A stretch of 64,000 nt of DNA, from contig NZ_CP044067.1 of NCBI RefSeq assembly GCF_008693385.1, forward strand, positions 1,173,501 to 1,237,500, in the 5' to 3' direction. Position numbers and translations under genes: made by a program. The first letter of the stretch is position 1. The number at the start of each line of letters is the position of its first letter. Source of the DNA: Cupriavidus pauculus. Its GTDB lineage: Bacteria; Pseudomonadota; Gammaproteobacteria; Burkholderiales; Burkholderiaceae. The notes under the pieces were generated by a model. It did not search any database and was not told the DNA's origin. It worked only from the letters and a program-made list of their open reading frames with translations. This document shows positions 17,329 through 26,081 of the stretch, in pieces.

Positions 17329-18236
17329 GCCATGCGATAGATGCGCACGGCGTTGTCATGCAGCAGGCCGCGCCGTTGCTGCGCGCCATAGATGTCGATC
17401 GCCGCGACGAAGCCGGCAAGAATCGTCTCGTAGGGAGCCACGAGGCTGTCCACCGGATAGTTGCTCGCGAACATGCAGCGTTCGGGGCCGAAGATATCGA
17501 TCGCGTCGCGGATCACCGGCACGTTGTCCGCCTGCGTCCACGCACGCCCCGGCAACCCGAGCCCCGAGATCTTGACGGCCACATTGGGCTCGCGCGCCAG
17601 ACGCGCCATCGCCTCGCGCCAGGCCTGCAGCCCCGCCTCGCTCCGGTCGGACGGCAGCCCCGTGTGATTGAGCACGAGCTGGATACGCGGAAAATCGCGC
17701 GCGAGATCGGCGGCCTGGTCGAGGTTCCACCACGGCGCCTGCAGGTCGAACGACATGCCATGGCGCTCCAGCAGCGCATAGCCCCGGCGCCAGCGCTCGT
17801 CGTCCATCGACCCCGGCGCCCCACGCCGCACATCGTCCCGGCGCGCGGCGGTGGCCGGCTTGTTGCGGATGCCCCGCATTCGCGCCGAGGCCGCGTGCCC
17901 GGCCAGCACCGCCTCCACATCGCCGCGGTCGAGTTGCGCATGGCCCACGATCACGGTCGGCCGGCCGTGGGCGTCGGCCACGTCCATCAGCCAGCGCGTC
18001 TCGGCGACGGGATCGTCGCGTGCCCATTCGGCCTCGACGTGCACCGTCAGCGCTGGCGCACAGGCCGCCGTGTCCCGCGTGTAGTCCTCAGGCAGATAGT
18101 TGCGGCGCAGCGCGCTGTAGTCGCCGTAGCGGAAGTTGGGCACCGTCTCGCCCTGGAGCCACGGATAGGGATTCACGTCGAGGTTCCAGAAATGCTGGTG
18201 CGCGTCGACGAACGGCTCGTTGAGCATATGACTCAT
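17325..18236 (-). CDS. Amidohydrolase family protein, COG3618-type lactonase-like
   Basis: A 303-residue TIM-barrel metal hydrolase. The first metal motif is FVDAHQHFWNL, then NPYPWLQGE; later come TVHVEAEWAR, IQLVLNHTGLP, ISGLGLPG and CMFASNYPVDSL. This family includes fuconolactonase-like, LigI-like and sulfomuconolactone-hydrolysing enzymes, all of which open lactones. It is similar in plan to the gene at 26082-27041. The start at 18236 has no clear ribosome binding site; an ATG two codons later is possible. It lies between the Bug receptor and the thioesterase in one operon. Confidence 0.85.
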   Translation of the reverse strand: MSHMLNEPFVDAHQHFWNLDVNPYPWLQGETVPNFRYGDYSALRRNYLPEDYTRDTAACAPALTVHVEAEWARDDPVAETRWLMDVADAHGRPTVIVGHAQLDRGDVEAVLAGHAASARMRGIRNKPATAARRDDVRRGAPGSMDDERWRRGYALLERHGMSFDLQAPWWNLDQAADLARDFPRIQLVLNHTGLPSDRSEAGLQAWREAMARLAREPNVAVKISGLGLPGRAWTQADNVPVIRDAIDIFGPERCMFASNYPVDSLVAPYETILAGFVAAIDIYGAQQRRGLLHDNAVRIYRMA

Positions 18237-18261
18237 GGCATGTCATGCATGGCGGGGCGGC

Positions 18262-19248
18262 TCACTGCTGCGCGGCAATGCGGGTGGCGAGCTGCCGGAA
18301 CTGCGCGGACTCGCGCACCATCTGCGCCTGCAGCGCCGCGTCATCGGCGTACGTGTCCGTGCTGAAGTGCAGCTTCTCCAGCGTCTGCACCATGATCGGC
18401 TCGCGCACCGACTTCGCGATGGCGGTCTTGAGCACGGCCAGCACCTCGGGCGGCGTGCCCTTGGGCGCCGAGATGCCGCGCCAGATGCCGATGGACAGAT
18501 CGATATTGCGCTCCTTGAGCGTCGGCACCTTGTCGTAGCCCGGCACGCGCTGGTCCGCCATGACCGCGAGCACCTTGAGCTTGCCCGCTTCCACATACGT
18601 GGCCACTTCGGCGGTGCTGACGGTCACCGCGTCGATATGGCCGCCGAGCAGCGCGAGCGTGGCCGGAGCGCCGCCCGCAAAGGGGATGTAGTTGAAGCGC
18701 GCGCCGGTCTTCTCCGCGAGCGCGGTGGAGGCCATATGCCACGTCGAGCCCTGCCCCGCGTTCCCGACGCGGATATTGCTGTCCGGCTTGCGCGCGTCCG
18801 CGATGAACTCCTCGATGGTCTTCCATGGCGCATCCGCGCGGACCGCCACCGCGGCGGGGTCGGCATTGAGTCGCGCGATCGGCACGAGGTCCTGGTACGT
18901 GAACTTGGCGAGCCCCATGTAGTTGAGGAAGGTCAGTTCGCTCGACGACAGCACGAGCTTGTAGCCATCGGGCTTGGCGTGCACGACTTCGCCGAGGCCC
19001 ACGGCGCCTGTGGCGCCCGGCTTGTTGATCACGACGATGGGCTGCGGAAGATGCTTTGCCGCCGCGGCGGACAGCGCGCGCGCCACCACGTCGGCGCCGC
19101 CGCCCGCCTGCCACGGCACGACCAGTTCGATGCGCTTGCTGGGATAGATGTCGGCCGCCACGGCCTGCTGCGCGCATGGCATCAGCGCGAGCGCCGCGAG
19201 CCCCATCGACGCGGCGAGGGTTCGCCACGTCATCGGTACGTAGTTCAT
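18262..19248 (-). CDS. Bug-family (TTT) periplasmic solute-binding protein
   Basis: A 328-residue exported receptor with a signal peptide (LAALALMPCAQQAVAADIYP). The Bug signatures are RIELVVPWQAGGGADVVARA, VVINKPGATGAVG, GSTWHMAST and YIPFAGGAPATLALLGGHID. Bug proteins bind carboxylates and other small acids. No TctA/TctB membrane partners are encoded in the window, so it is an orphan receptor, as is common in this family. It lies inside the catabolic minus arm, 41 bp after the CoA transferase. Confidence 0.93.
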   Translation of the reverse strand: MNYVPMTWRTLAASMGLAALALMPCAQQAVAADIYPSKRIELVVPWQAGGGADVVARALSAAAAKHLPQPIVVINKPGATGAVGLGEVVHAKPDGYKLVLSSSELTFLNYMGLAKFTYQDLVPIARLNADPAAVAVRADAPWKTIEEFIADARKPDSNIRVGNAGQGSTWHMASTALAEKTGARFNYIPFAGGAPATLALLGGHIDAVTVSTAEVATYVEAGKLKVLAVMADQRVPGYDKVPTLKERNIDLSIGIWRGISAPKGTPPEVLAVLKTAIAKSVREPIMVQTLEKLHFSTDTYADDAALQAQMVRESAQFRQLATRIAAQQ

Positions 19249-19289
19249 GGTTGTCTCCTGCTTTTTTCTTTCTGGTGCCGCTTAACTTG

Positions 19290-20528
19290 TCACGCGGTCT
19301 TGCGCTGCGGCACGGGCGCGGTCTGCTCGGGCGGCCGGCCGAATGCGCCCTGCCCGCGCAGCCGGGCAATGGTCGCCGCATCGAAGCCGAACTCGCCAAG
19401 CACCTGATCGGTATGCTGCCCGAGCAGGGGCGCCGGATGGCGAACCTGCTGCGGCGTGCCGTGCAGCTTCACCGGGAAGCCGAGCACCTTCACCGGGCCC
19501 TCCACCGGATGCTCGATATCGAGCACCATCTCGCGCGCCACGGCCTGTTCGCTGACCAGCGCCTCGTCGTAGGTATAGATCGGTGCCGCGGGCACGCCGG
19601 CCGCCAGCAACGCCTCGACCCACTCGTCGGCCGGCTTCCGCGCGAACTCGGCTTCGATCGCCTCGATCAGCGCATCACGATGCCTGATGCGCGCCGCGTT
19701 GTCGACAAAGCGCGGATCGGCAACGAGGTCCGGCCGGCCGATGACGTCGCACAGCGCGGTCCACAGTTTCGGATTCGCGGCGCCGATCACGAAATGGCGG
19801 TCCGACGCGCGCACGGCCTGATACGGCGCGCTCATGCGGTTGGCGCTGCCAATCGGCACCGGCACCTGCCCCGTGCCCCAGTATTCGGCGGACTCCCACA
19901 CCGACAGCCCGAGCGCGGTCTCGAACAGCGACGCGTCGACATACTGGCCCTGCCCCGAGTGCTCGCGGCCCATCAGCGCGCTGAGCACACCGTACGCGGT
20001 GAACAGCCCCGCGCCCAGATCGGCGATCGGCACGCTGGACTTCACCGGCGGCGCGCCGGGATGCCCCATCACGCTCATCACGCCCGACATCGCCTGCGCA
20101 ATCAGGTCCAGCCCCGGCCGGCGTGACCATGGGCCGGTCTGCCCGAACCCCGAGATGCTCGCGTACACGAGCCGCGGATTGATCTCGCGCAGCGTGGCGT
20201 AATCGATCTTGAGCCGCGCGGCCACGCCGGGGCGATTGTTCTCGACCAGCACGTCCGCGCCGCGCACGAGTTCGTAGAACGCTTCGAGCCCGGCAGGATT
20301 CTTGAGGTCGATCTCGACGCTGCGCTTGTTGCGGTTGAGCGCCAGAAAGCCACCACTATCGTCGCCCTTGAGCCGGAAGCCCATCGCCTTGCGGGTCTGG
20401 TCGCCGACGCCCGGCGTCTCTACCTTGATGACGTCGGCGCCCATGTCGCCCAGCAGCATGCAGCAGAACGGGCCGGCCATGATCTGGCTGACATCGAGCA
20501 CCTTGATTTTCGACAACGGCAAAGTCAT
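19290..20528 (-). CDS. CaiB/BaiF family CoA transferase
   Basis: A 412-residue family III CoA transferase. The N-terminus ILDVSQIMAGPF-like segment (VLDVSQIMAGPFCCMLLGDM), GADVIKVETPGVGDQTR and NRNKRSVEIDLKNPAG are typical. The catalytic Asp lies in GADVLVENNRPGV or the following GLDLIAQAMSG segment. It would activate an organic acid by CoA transfer for the hydratase next door. The ATG at 20528 follows the hydratase gene by 31 bp. A longer in-frame ORF upstream is only a shadow of the hydratase gene. Confidence 0.92.
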   Translation of the reverse strand: MTLPLSKIKVLDVSQIMAGPFCCMLLGDMGADVIKVETPGVGDQTRKAMGFRLKGDDSGGFLALNRNKRSVEIDLKNPAGLEAFYELVRGADVLVENNRPGVAARLKIDYATLREINPRLVYASISGFGQTGPWSRRPGLDLIAQAMSGVMSVMGHPGAPPVKSSVPIADLGAGLFTAYGVLSALMGREHSGQGQYVDASLFETALGLSVWESAEYWGTGQVPVPIGSANRMSAPYQAVRASDRHFVIGAANPKLWTALCDVIGRPDLVADPRFVDNAARIRHRDALIEAIEAEFARKPADEWVEALLAAGVPAAPIYTYDEALVSEQAVAREMVLDIEHPVEGPVKVLGFPVKLHGTPQQVRHPAPLLGQHTDQVLGEFGFDAATIARLRGQGAFGRPPEQTAPVPQRKTA

Positions 20529-20559
20529 GAATACACCTTTGAGTAAGCGCCCGGAGGGA

Positions 20560-21348
20560 TCAGCGTCCGGAAAATTGCGGCTTCGTCTTGCCGACGAAGG
20601 CTTCGAAGCCGATATGGAAGTCCTGGGTATCGAAGCACGCATAGGCTTCGTCGGCTTCCTCGGGACGCAGCGGCGTCGGGTCCAGCAGACGGCGCACGAA
20701 CTGCTTGTGCCAGCGCGCGACCAGCGGCGCGCCTTGTGCAATGCGGCGAGCGGCCGCGTAGGCCTCCTCAGGCACATCGGCATCGGCCACGATGCGCGTC
20801 ACGAGCCCCTTCTCGCGCGCCTCGGCGGCATCGAACACCCGGCCTTCCAGCACGATCTCGATCGCGGCCGCCGGCCCGGTCAGCGCCATCAGCCCGCCGA
20901 GCTCGCCATACGACATCACCAGGCCAAGGCGGTTGACGGGCACGCCAAAGCGGCTCGACTGCCCGCAAATGCGCAGGTCGCACATCGATGCGATTTCCAG
21001 CCCGCCTCCCACGCACGCGCCCTGAATCAGCGCGATGGTCGGATGCCGGCAGTCCTGGATCGCACGCATCGTGGCGTGGGTGATCTCGCCGTACTCGCGC
21101 GCCTGGTCCCGGGTAAAGCGCCGCGTGCGGAATTCCTCGATGTCGGCGCCGGCCGCAAAGGCCTTGTCGCCCGCGCCGCGCAGCACCACGCAGCGGACCG
21201 AGTCGTCGGCGGAAAGCGCCGTCATGGTCTCGGTCAGGCCTTGCCACATGCCGAGGTCCAGCGCATTGAGCTTCTCGGGGTTGTTCAGCGTGACGGTGGC
21301 GATCTGCCCCTCGCGCTCGGTCAGGATCGGTTGTCTCATGGTTGTCAT
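20560..21348 (-). CDS. Enoyl-CoA hydratase/isomerase family protein
   Basis: A 262-residue crotonase. It shows ATVTLNNPEKLNALDLGMWQ, AGDKAFAAGADIEEF (the first oxyanion loop) and IALIQGACVGGGLEIASMCD (the second). The Glu usual after the CVGGGLE segment is there, while the second acidic catalytic residue falls in VNRLGLVMSYGELGG. It is the first gene of the minus arm. The start is ATG 21348 or 21339; neither has a strong ribosome binding site. It faces the Fe-type dehydrogenase gene across a 226-bp divergent promoter region. Confidence 0.9.
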   Translation of the reverse strand: MTTMRQPILTEREGQIATVTLNNPEKLNALDLGMWQGLTETMTALSADDSVRCVVLRGAGDKAFAAGADIEEFRTRRFTRDQAREYGEITHATMRAIQDCRHPTIALIQGACVGGGLEIASMCDLRICGQSSRFGVPVNRLGLVMSYGELGGLMALTGPAAAIEIVLEGRVFDAAEAREKGLVTRIVADADVPEEAYAAARRIAQGAPLVARWHKQFVRRLLDPTPLRPEEADEAYACFDTQDFHIGFEAFVGKTKPQFSGR

Positions 21349-21424
21349 AGGTATCGGTATTCGGGTCCCGGCGACGTGCCGTCCGGCCATCCAGAGTCTA
21401 GGGCCCGCGCCGCGCGTGGCAAAA

Positions 21425-21498
21425 CGAGAAAATCTCGGGGGCGCTTCAAGAAAAACTGGGCCGTGGCTGCTGTGAGTTTTTTTCGGTGGCCCTTCAAG
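21425..21498. promoter_or_regulatory. Divergent promoter region with repeats, catabolic island
   Basis: Within 21349-21574 there is a small inverted repeat CGAGA-AAA-TCTCG (21425-21437). There are also two direct copies of GCSCTTCAAG (21441-21450 and 21489-21498) exactly 48 bp apart. They separate the two arms of the island and are candidate sites for its regulator. No clear -35/-10 pair was picked. Confidence 0.35.
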
Positions 21499-21574
21499 TA
21501 AATCCACGTTGTGACCTGTGGCCGTTGTTTCCTAGACTTCGTCACCAATTACATCGATGCCGCGTGGAGACAGC

Positions 21575-22720
21575 ATGGCCCTCATCAACTACATCACCCA
21601 GATCCAGATCGACTTTGGCGCCGTGGCGCTACTGGCACAGGAATGCGAGCGTATCGGCATCACCCGCCCGCTGGTCGTCACGGACGCCGGGGTCAAGGCG
21701 GCCGGTATCGCCAAGCGCGTGCTCGAGCAGCTGCCGCCGGGCATGGAAGCGGTGATCTACGACGGCACGCCGTCCAATCCGACCGAACGCGCGATGCGCG
21801 AGGCCGTGGCGCTCTATCGCGACTACCGCTGCGACGGCATCGTCGCGGTGGGCGGCGGTTCGCCCATCGACCTCGCCAAGGGCGTCGCAATTTGTGCAAC
21901 GCACGATGGCCCGCTGCGCCAGTTCGCGGCGATCGAGGGCGGCGTGGCGCGCATTACCGCAGCCACCGCGCCCGTCATCGCCATCCCCACCACGGCCGGC
22001 ACCGGCAGCGAAGTCGGCCGCGGCGCGGTGCTGATCCTCGACGACGGCCGCAAGGTCGGCGTGCTGTCGCCGCATATCGTGCCCCGCGTGGCCATCTGCG
22101 ACCCGGAACTGACGTTTGGCCTGCCTCGCTCGCTCACCGCGGCCACCGGCATGGATGCGATCGCGCATTGCATGGAAACGTTCATGGCGCCTGCATTCAA
22201 TCCGCCCGCCGACGGCATCGCGCTCGACGGCCTGCGCCGCGCATGGCGCCACATCGAACGCGCCGTCAACGAGCCGCAGGACCGGGAAGCGCGCCTGTCG
22301 ATGATGAGCGCGTCCATGCAGGGCGCCCTGGCGTTCCAGAAGGGCCTTGGCTGCGTGCACAGCCTGAGCCACGCGCTTGGGGGCCTGATGCCGACGCTGC
22401 ACCACGGCACGCTGAACGCGGTGCTGCTGCCCGCGGTCATTCGCTTCAACGCGGAGGCGCCTTCGGTACGCAACGACGAACGGCTCGAACGGATGGCGCA
22501 GGCCATGGACCTGCCCCGGGGCGAAGACCCCGGTGCCGCCATCGCGGACATGAGCCAGCGGCTCGGCCTGCCGTCCGGCCTTGCCGCCATGGGGGTGGAT
22601 CCGGAGATCTTTCCGCGCGTCATCGAGTATGCGCTGGCCGATCACTGCCACAAGACCAACCCGCGTGTGGCGAGTGCCGAGGATTACCTCGCCATACTGA
22701 CGGCATCGATGCAGGTATGA
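21575..22720 (+). CDS. Iron-containing (group III) alcohol dehydrogenase
   Basis: A 381-residue Fe-dependent dehydrogenase. The nucleotide-binding segment is DGIVAVGGGSPIDLAKG, then TTAGTGSEV. The metal ligands fall in ATGMDAIAHCMETF (Asp, His), GCVHSLSHALGG (His) and LHHGTLNAVLLP (His). Such enzymes interconvert an alcohol or hydroxy acid and an aldehyde, for example 4-hydroxybutyrate dehydrogenase. GGAGA lies before ATG 21575. It is the first gene of the plus arm, 85 bp before the Bug receptor. Confidence 0.9.
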   Translation: MALINYITQIQIDFGAVALLAQECERIGITRPLVVTDAGVKAAGIAKRVLEQLPPGMEAVIYDGTPSNPTERAMREAVALYRDYRCDGIVAVGGGSPIDLAKGVAICATHDGPLRQFAAIEGGVARITAATAPVIAIPTTAGTGSEVGRGAVLILDDGRKVGVLSPHIVPRVAICDPELTFGLPRSLTAATGMDAIAHCMETFMAPAFNPPADGIALDGLRRAWRHIERAVNEPQDREARLSMMSASMQGALAFQKGLGCVHSLSHALGGLMPTLHHGTLNAVLLPAVIRFNAEAPSVRNDERLERMAQAMDLPRGEDPGAAIADMSQRLGLPSGLAAMGVDPEIFPRVIEYALADHCHKTNPRVASAEDYLAILTASMQV

Positions 22721-22805
22721 CCGCGAAACGCAGAAGTACCAGGTAGCAGGTAGCAGCACGCAGGGGGCGACGCAGATCGCCGTCACGATACAAGAGGAGA
22801 CCACC

Positions 22806-23789
22806 ATGCAACGTCGCACCTTCCTGCGCGCGGGCACCGCCACGCTCGCCGCCGCACTTCCCGCAGCCTTCTCCACGCGCCTGTTCGCGCAGGACCTGCC
22901 CACACAGCCCATCCGCATCGTCGTCGGCTTCCCCCCGGGGGGCGGCACCGATGTCATGGCGCGCGTGCTGGCGGAGAAACTCTCCACGCTGTGGCAAACG
23001 ACCGTGCTCGTCGAGAACCGCCCCGGCGCGGCAGGCGTCGTCGCCGCCGAATATGCGGCGCGCCAGCCCGCGGACGGCACCACGCTGCTGATGACCAATA
23101 TCAGCAACCACGCCATCGCCCCGAGTCTGTATCCCAAGATCAGCTATTCGGTCGAGAAGGACTTCACGCCGATCATGCTCGTCGGGGTCACCCCCAACCT
23201 GCTCATCTGCCGCACGGGCGGTCCGGCCAAGACCGTGGCCGACGTCATCGCGCTATGCCGCGCCAATCCCGGCAAGATCACGTTCGGCTCGTCGGGTGCC
23301 GGGGCCTCGCAGCACCTCACGCTGGAAATGTTCAAGCTGCGCGCGGGCGTCGATGCGCTGCATGTCCCGTACCGGGGCTCCGCGCCGCTGCTCACCGACC
23401 TCATCGGCGGACAGATCGACCTGTGCTTCGAGACCATGACCTCGGCCACGCCACAGGTGCAAGGCGGCAAGGTGGTACCGATTGCGCAGACGCGCACGCA
23501 CCGCGCGAAGAACTTCCCCAACGTCCCGACGCTCGCGGAGTCCGGCTTCCCGGGTTTCGACGCGGGCACATGGTATGGCCTCGTCGGCCCCGCCCGCATG
23601 AATCCCGCCATGGTCGCCCGCATGAACGCGGATATGAATCGCGTGATGGCGATGCCCGACGTCGTGGCCAAGCTCGAAGGCTTTGGCGCCGAGGATGGCG
23701 GCGGCACCGCGGCGCGCTTCGCCGAGTTCATCGCGACGGAGCGCGTCAAGTGGGCGCGCGTGGTGAAGGAAGCCAACGTGAAGGTATAA
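22806..23789 (+). CDS. Bug-family (TTT) periplasmic solute-binding protein (second)
   Basis: A 327-residue exported receptor with an N-terminus RRTFLRAGTATLAAALPAAF, a Tat-like RRTF start followed by cleavage near LFAQD. The core is IRIVVGFPPGGGTDVMARVL, VENRPGAAGVVAAEYAARQP, LHVPYRGSAPLLTDLIGGQI and TLAESGFPGFDAG. It is distinct in sequence from the receptor at 18262. It has no TctAB partner here. AGAGGAG precedes the ATG. The FAH-family gene follows three bases after its stop. Confidence 0.93.
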   Translation: MQRRTFLRAGTATLAAALPAAFSTRLFAQDLPTQPIRIVVGFPPGGGTDVMARVLAEKLSTLWQTTVLVENRPGAAGVVAAEYAARQPADGTTLLMTNISNHAIAPSLYPKISYSVEKDFTPIMLVGVTPNLLICRTGGPAKTVADVIALCRANPGKITFGSSGAGASQHLTLEMFKLRAGVDALHVPYRGSAPLLTDLIGGQIDLCFETMTSATPQVQGGKVVPIAQTRTHRAKNFPNVPTLAESGFPGFDAGTWYGLVGPARMNPAMVARMNADMNRVMAMPDVVAKLEGFGAEDGGGTAARFAEFIATERVKWARVVKEANVKV

Positions 23790-23792
23790 GCC

Positions 23793-25001
23793 ATGACCCG
23801 GCATATCGACATGGACACCATCCTGCCGGCGGACGCCGACCGTGCCGTGCTGGTCGGCCGCGTCTGGCAGCCCGCCAGCGCGGCCGGCGTGGGCGGCGTG
23901 GGCGGCCCGACGCTCGTCACCGTGCGCGACGGCATGCTCGTCGATATCGGCGCGCTGGCACCGACGGTCTCGGCGCTGCTGGCCTTCGACGACTGCGCCG
24001 AACGCGTGCGCCGCGCGCGAGGCCCGTCGCTCGGGCCGCTGCGCGCCTGGCTCGACGACACCTGCGCACATGGCGCGGACCCCGCCCATCGTCATCTGCT
24101 GGCACCGAACGATCTGCAGGTCGTCAAGGCAGCCGGTGTCACGTTCGCCAACAGCATGCTCGAGCGCGTGATCGAGGAGCGCGCGCGTGGCGATGCGGGC
24201 AGCGCCGCGGCGATCCGCGAAAGCATTGCCGGCATCGTCGGCGACAGCCTCGCCGCGTTGCGCCCCGGCTCGCCCGAGGCCATGCGCGTCAAAGCGGTAC
24301 TGGTCGCGCAGGGCCTGTGGTCGCAGTATCTGGAGGTCGGCATCGGCCCCGACGCCGAGATCTTTACCAAGGCCGCGCCACTCGCCTCGGTCGGCGCCGG
24401 TGCCGATGTCGGCCTGCATCCGATGTCGACGTGGAACAACCCCGAGCCGGAGATCGTCCTCGCGGTGGCGCCCAATGGCCATATCGTCGGCGCGGCACTC
24501 GGCAACGACGTCAACCTGCGCGACGTGGAAGGCCGCAGCGCGCTGCTGCTCGGCAAGGCGAAGGACAACAACGCCTCGTGCAGCATCGGCCCGTGGATAC
24601 GCCTGTGCGACGCGCACTTCGGTATCGCCGATATCGAAGCCGCCGACCTGACCCTGCGCGTGGAAGGCGACGACGGCTTCGTGCTCGATGGCACCAGCAC
24701 GATGAAGCAGATCAGCCGCTCGCCGCACGAACTCGTGGCCAACGCGATGGGACCGCATCACCAGTACCCGGACGGCATCATGCTGTTCTGCGGCACGCTG
24801 TTCGCACCCGTGAAGGATCGCGACGCGCCCGGCGCCGGCTTCACGCATCACCTCGGCGATCGCGTCGCCATCGCTTCCCCGAAGCTCGGCGCGCTCGTCA
24901 ACTGGGTCGGCGACTGTACGCAGCTGCCGCCGTGGAATTTCGGCATCGGCGCGCTGATGACCAACCTCGCGCAACGCGGGCTGCTGCATCCGCCCCCCTG
25001 A
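23793..25001 (+). CDS. Fumarylacetoacetate hydrolase (FAH) family protein
   Basis: A 402-residue protein of the longer FAH subgroup. The C-terminal FAH fold shows WNNPEPEIVLAVAPNGHIVG (metal-binding Glu-x-Glu), ALGNDVNLRDVEGRSALLLG, KDNNASCSIGP and STMKQISRSPHELVANA. The FAH fold catalyses C-C hydrolysis, decarboxylation or dehydration. Members of this length include 2-keto-3-deoxy sugar acid dehydratases, which would fit the lactonase-like neighbours, but this is only a suggestion. It is preceded three bases upstream by the Bug gene and followed by the TRAP receptor. Confidence 0.85.
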   Translation: MTRHIDMDTILPADADRAVLVGRVWQPASAAGVGGVGGPTLVTVRDGMLVDIGALAPTVSALLAFDDCAERVRRARGPSLGPLRAWLDDTCAHGADPAHRHLLAPNDLQVVKAAGVTFANSMLERVIEERARGDAGSAAAIRESIAGIVGDSLAALRPGSPEAMRVKAVLVAQGLWSQYLEVGIGPDAEIFTKAAPLASVGAGADVGLHPMSTWNNPEPEIVLAVAPNGHIVGAALGNDVNLRDVEGRSALLLGKAKDNNASCSIGPWIRLCDAHFGIADIEAADLTLRVEGDDGFVLDGTSTMKQISRSPHELVANAMGPHHQYPDGIMLFCGTLFAPVKDRDAPGAGFTHHLGDRVAIASPKLGALVNWVGDCTQLPPWNFGIGALMTNLAQRGLLHPPP

Positions 25002-25076
25002 AGCCGCCCCCGACGCCACCGAGACCCGAGCCCGCGATCCTCACGCGGGCCACCCCTTCCGATTTCAGGAGACACC

Positions 25077-26057
25077 ATGAAAACCACGATCGCACGCATC
25101 GTGCTGGCCACCCTTTTGTCCGCCGCCAGCACCTCCCCCTTCGCGCAGAGCGTCAAGCTGCGCTTTGCCCATACCGTCCCGGAGAGCGACTCCCAGCATC
25201 AGGCCGCGCTGCAGTTCGCCAAGCAGGTCAAGGCACGCACCAACGGCGATGTCGAGATCCAGGTCTTCGCCAACAGCCAGCTCGGTAACGATACGACCCT
25301 CGTGACCGGCGTGCGCAGCGGCACCATCGACATCGGCGCCACCGGCAACCCCTTCGTCACCGGCCTCGTGCCCAAGCTCAACGTGCTGGACCTGCCCTAT
25401 CAGTTCGAAGACGGCCCCAGCGCCTATCGCACGCTCGATGGCCCCGTCGGCCGATCGCTGCTCGACGAGCTCGGCGCACACCGCATCAAGGGCCTCGCGT
25501 TCTGGGAGATCGGCTTCCGCAGCCTCGGCAACAACAAGCGGCCGATCAACAAGGCGGACGATATCCGCGGACTCAAGATCCGTACGACGCCGAATCCTTC
25601 GCATATCAAGGCGTTCCAGCTGCTGGGCGCGAGCCCGCAGCCGATGCCGTTCGCCGAGGTCTTCGGCGCGCTCGAGTCGGGTGCCGTCGATGGCCAGGAG
25701 AACCCGCCCACGCTGATGGTTTCCGCCAAGCTGTACGAAGTGCAGAAGTACGTGTCCATGACGCGGCATGCCTACACCGCGCTCGTCGTGCTGATGAACA
25801 AGACGAAGTTCGATGCGCTGAAGCCCGAGTACCAGAAGATCCTGCTCGAGGAGGCCGCGGCCGCCGCCACGTTCCAGCGCAAGCTCAATGCCGACAACGA
25901 ACGCTCGGCCATCGCGCAGTTGCGCGCCAAGGGCGTGCAGGTCAACGAGCAGCCGGATGTGGCGAGCATCCGCAACGTGGTCCGCGAAGAGACACGCCAG
26001 CTCTACGTGCAGAAGAACGGCGACGCGGTGCTGCGCGCCATGGAAACCGCGCGCTGA
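25077..26057 (+). CDS. TRAP transporter solute receptor (DctP family)
   Basis: A 326-residue periplasmic receptor with a signal peptide cleaved near SPFAQS. Typical segments are LRFAHTVPESDSQHQAALQF, EIQVFANSQLGNDTTLVTGV, KIRTTPNPSHIKAFQLLGAS and EVFGALESGAVDGQENPP, where the Arg of IRTTPNP binds the carboxylate of the ligand. The ligand is therefore an organic acid. AGGAG lies before the ATG. The membrane subunits follow after one intervening gene (amidohydrolase), an unusual interruption of a TRAP operon. Confidence 0.94.
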   Translation: MKTTIARIVLATLLSAASTSPFAQSVKLRFAHTVPESDSQHQAALQFAKQVKARTNGDVEIQVFANSQLGNDTTLVTGVRSGTIDIGATGNPFVTGLVPKLNVLDLPYQFEDGPSAYRTLDGPVGRSLLDELGAHRIKGLAFWEIGFRSLGNNKRPINKADDIRGLKIRTTPNPSHIKAFQLLGASPQPMPFAEVFGALESGAVDGQENPPTLMVSAKLYEVQKYVSMTRHAYTALVVLMNKTKFDALKPEYQKILLEEAAAAATFQRKLNADNERSAIAQLRAKGVQVNEQPDVASIRNVVREETRQLYVQKNGDAVLRAMETAR

Positions 26058-26081
26058 GTGCCGAACCGACCGGAGTCGCCA

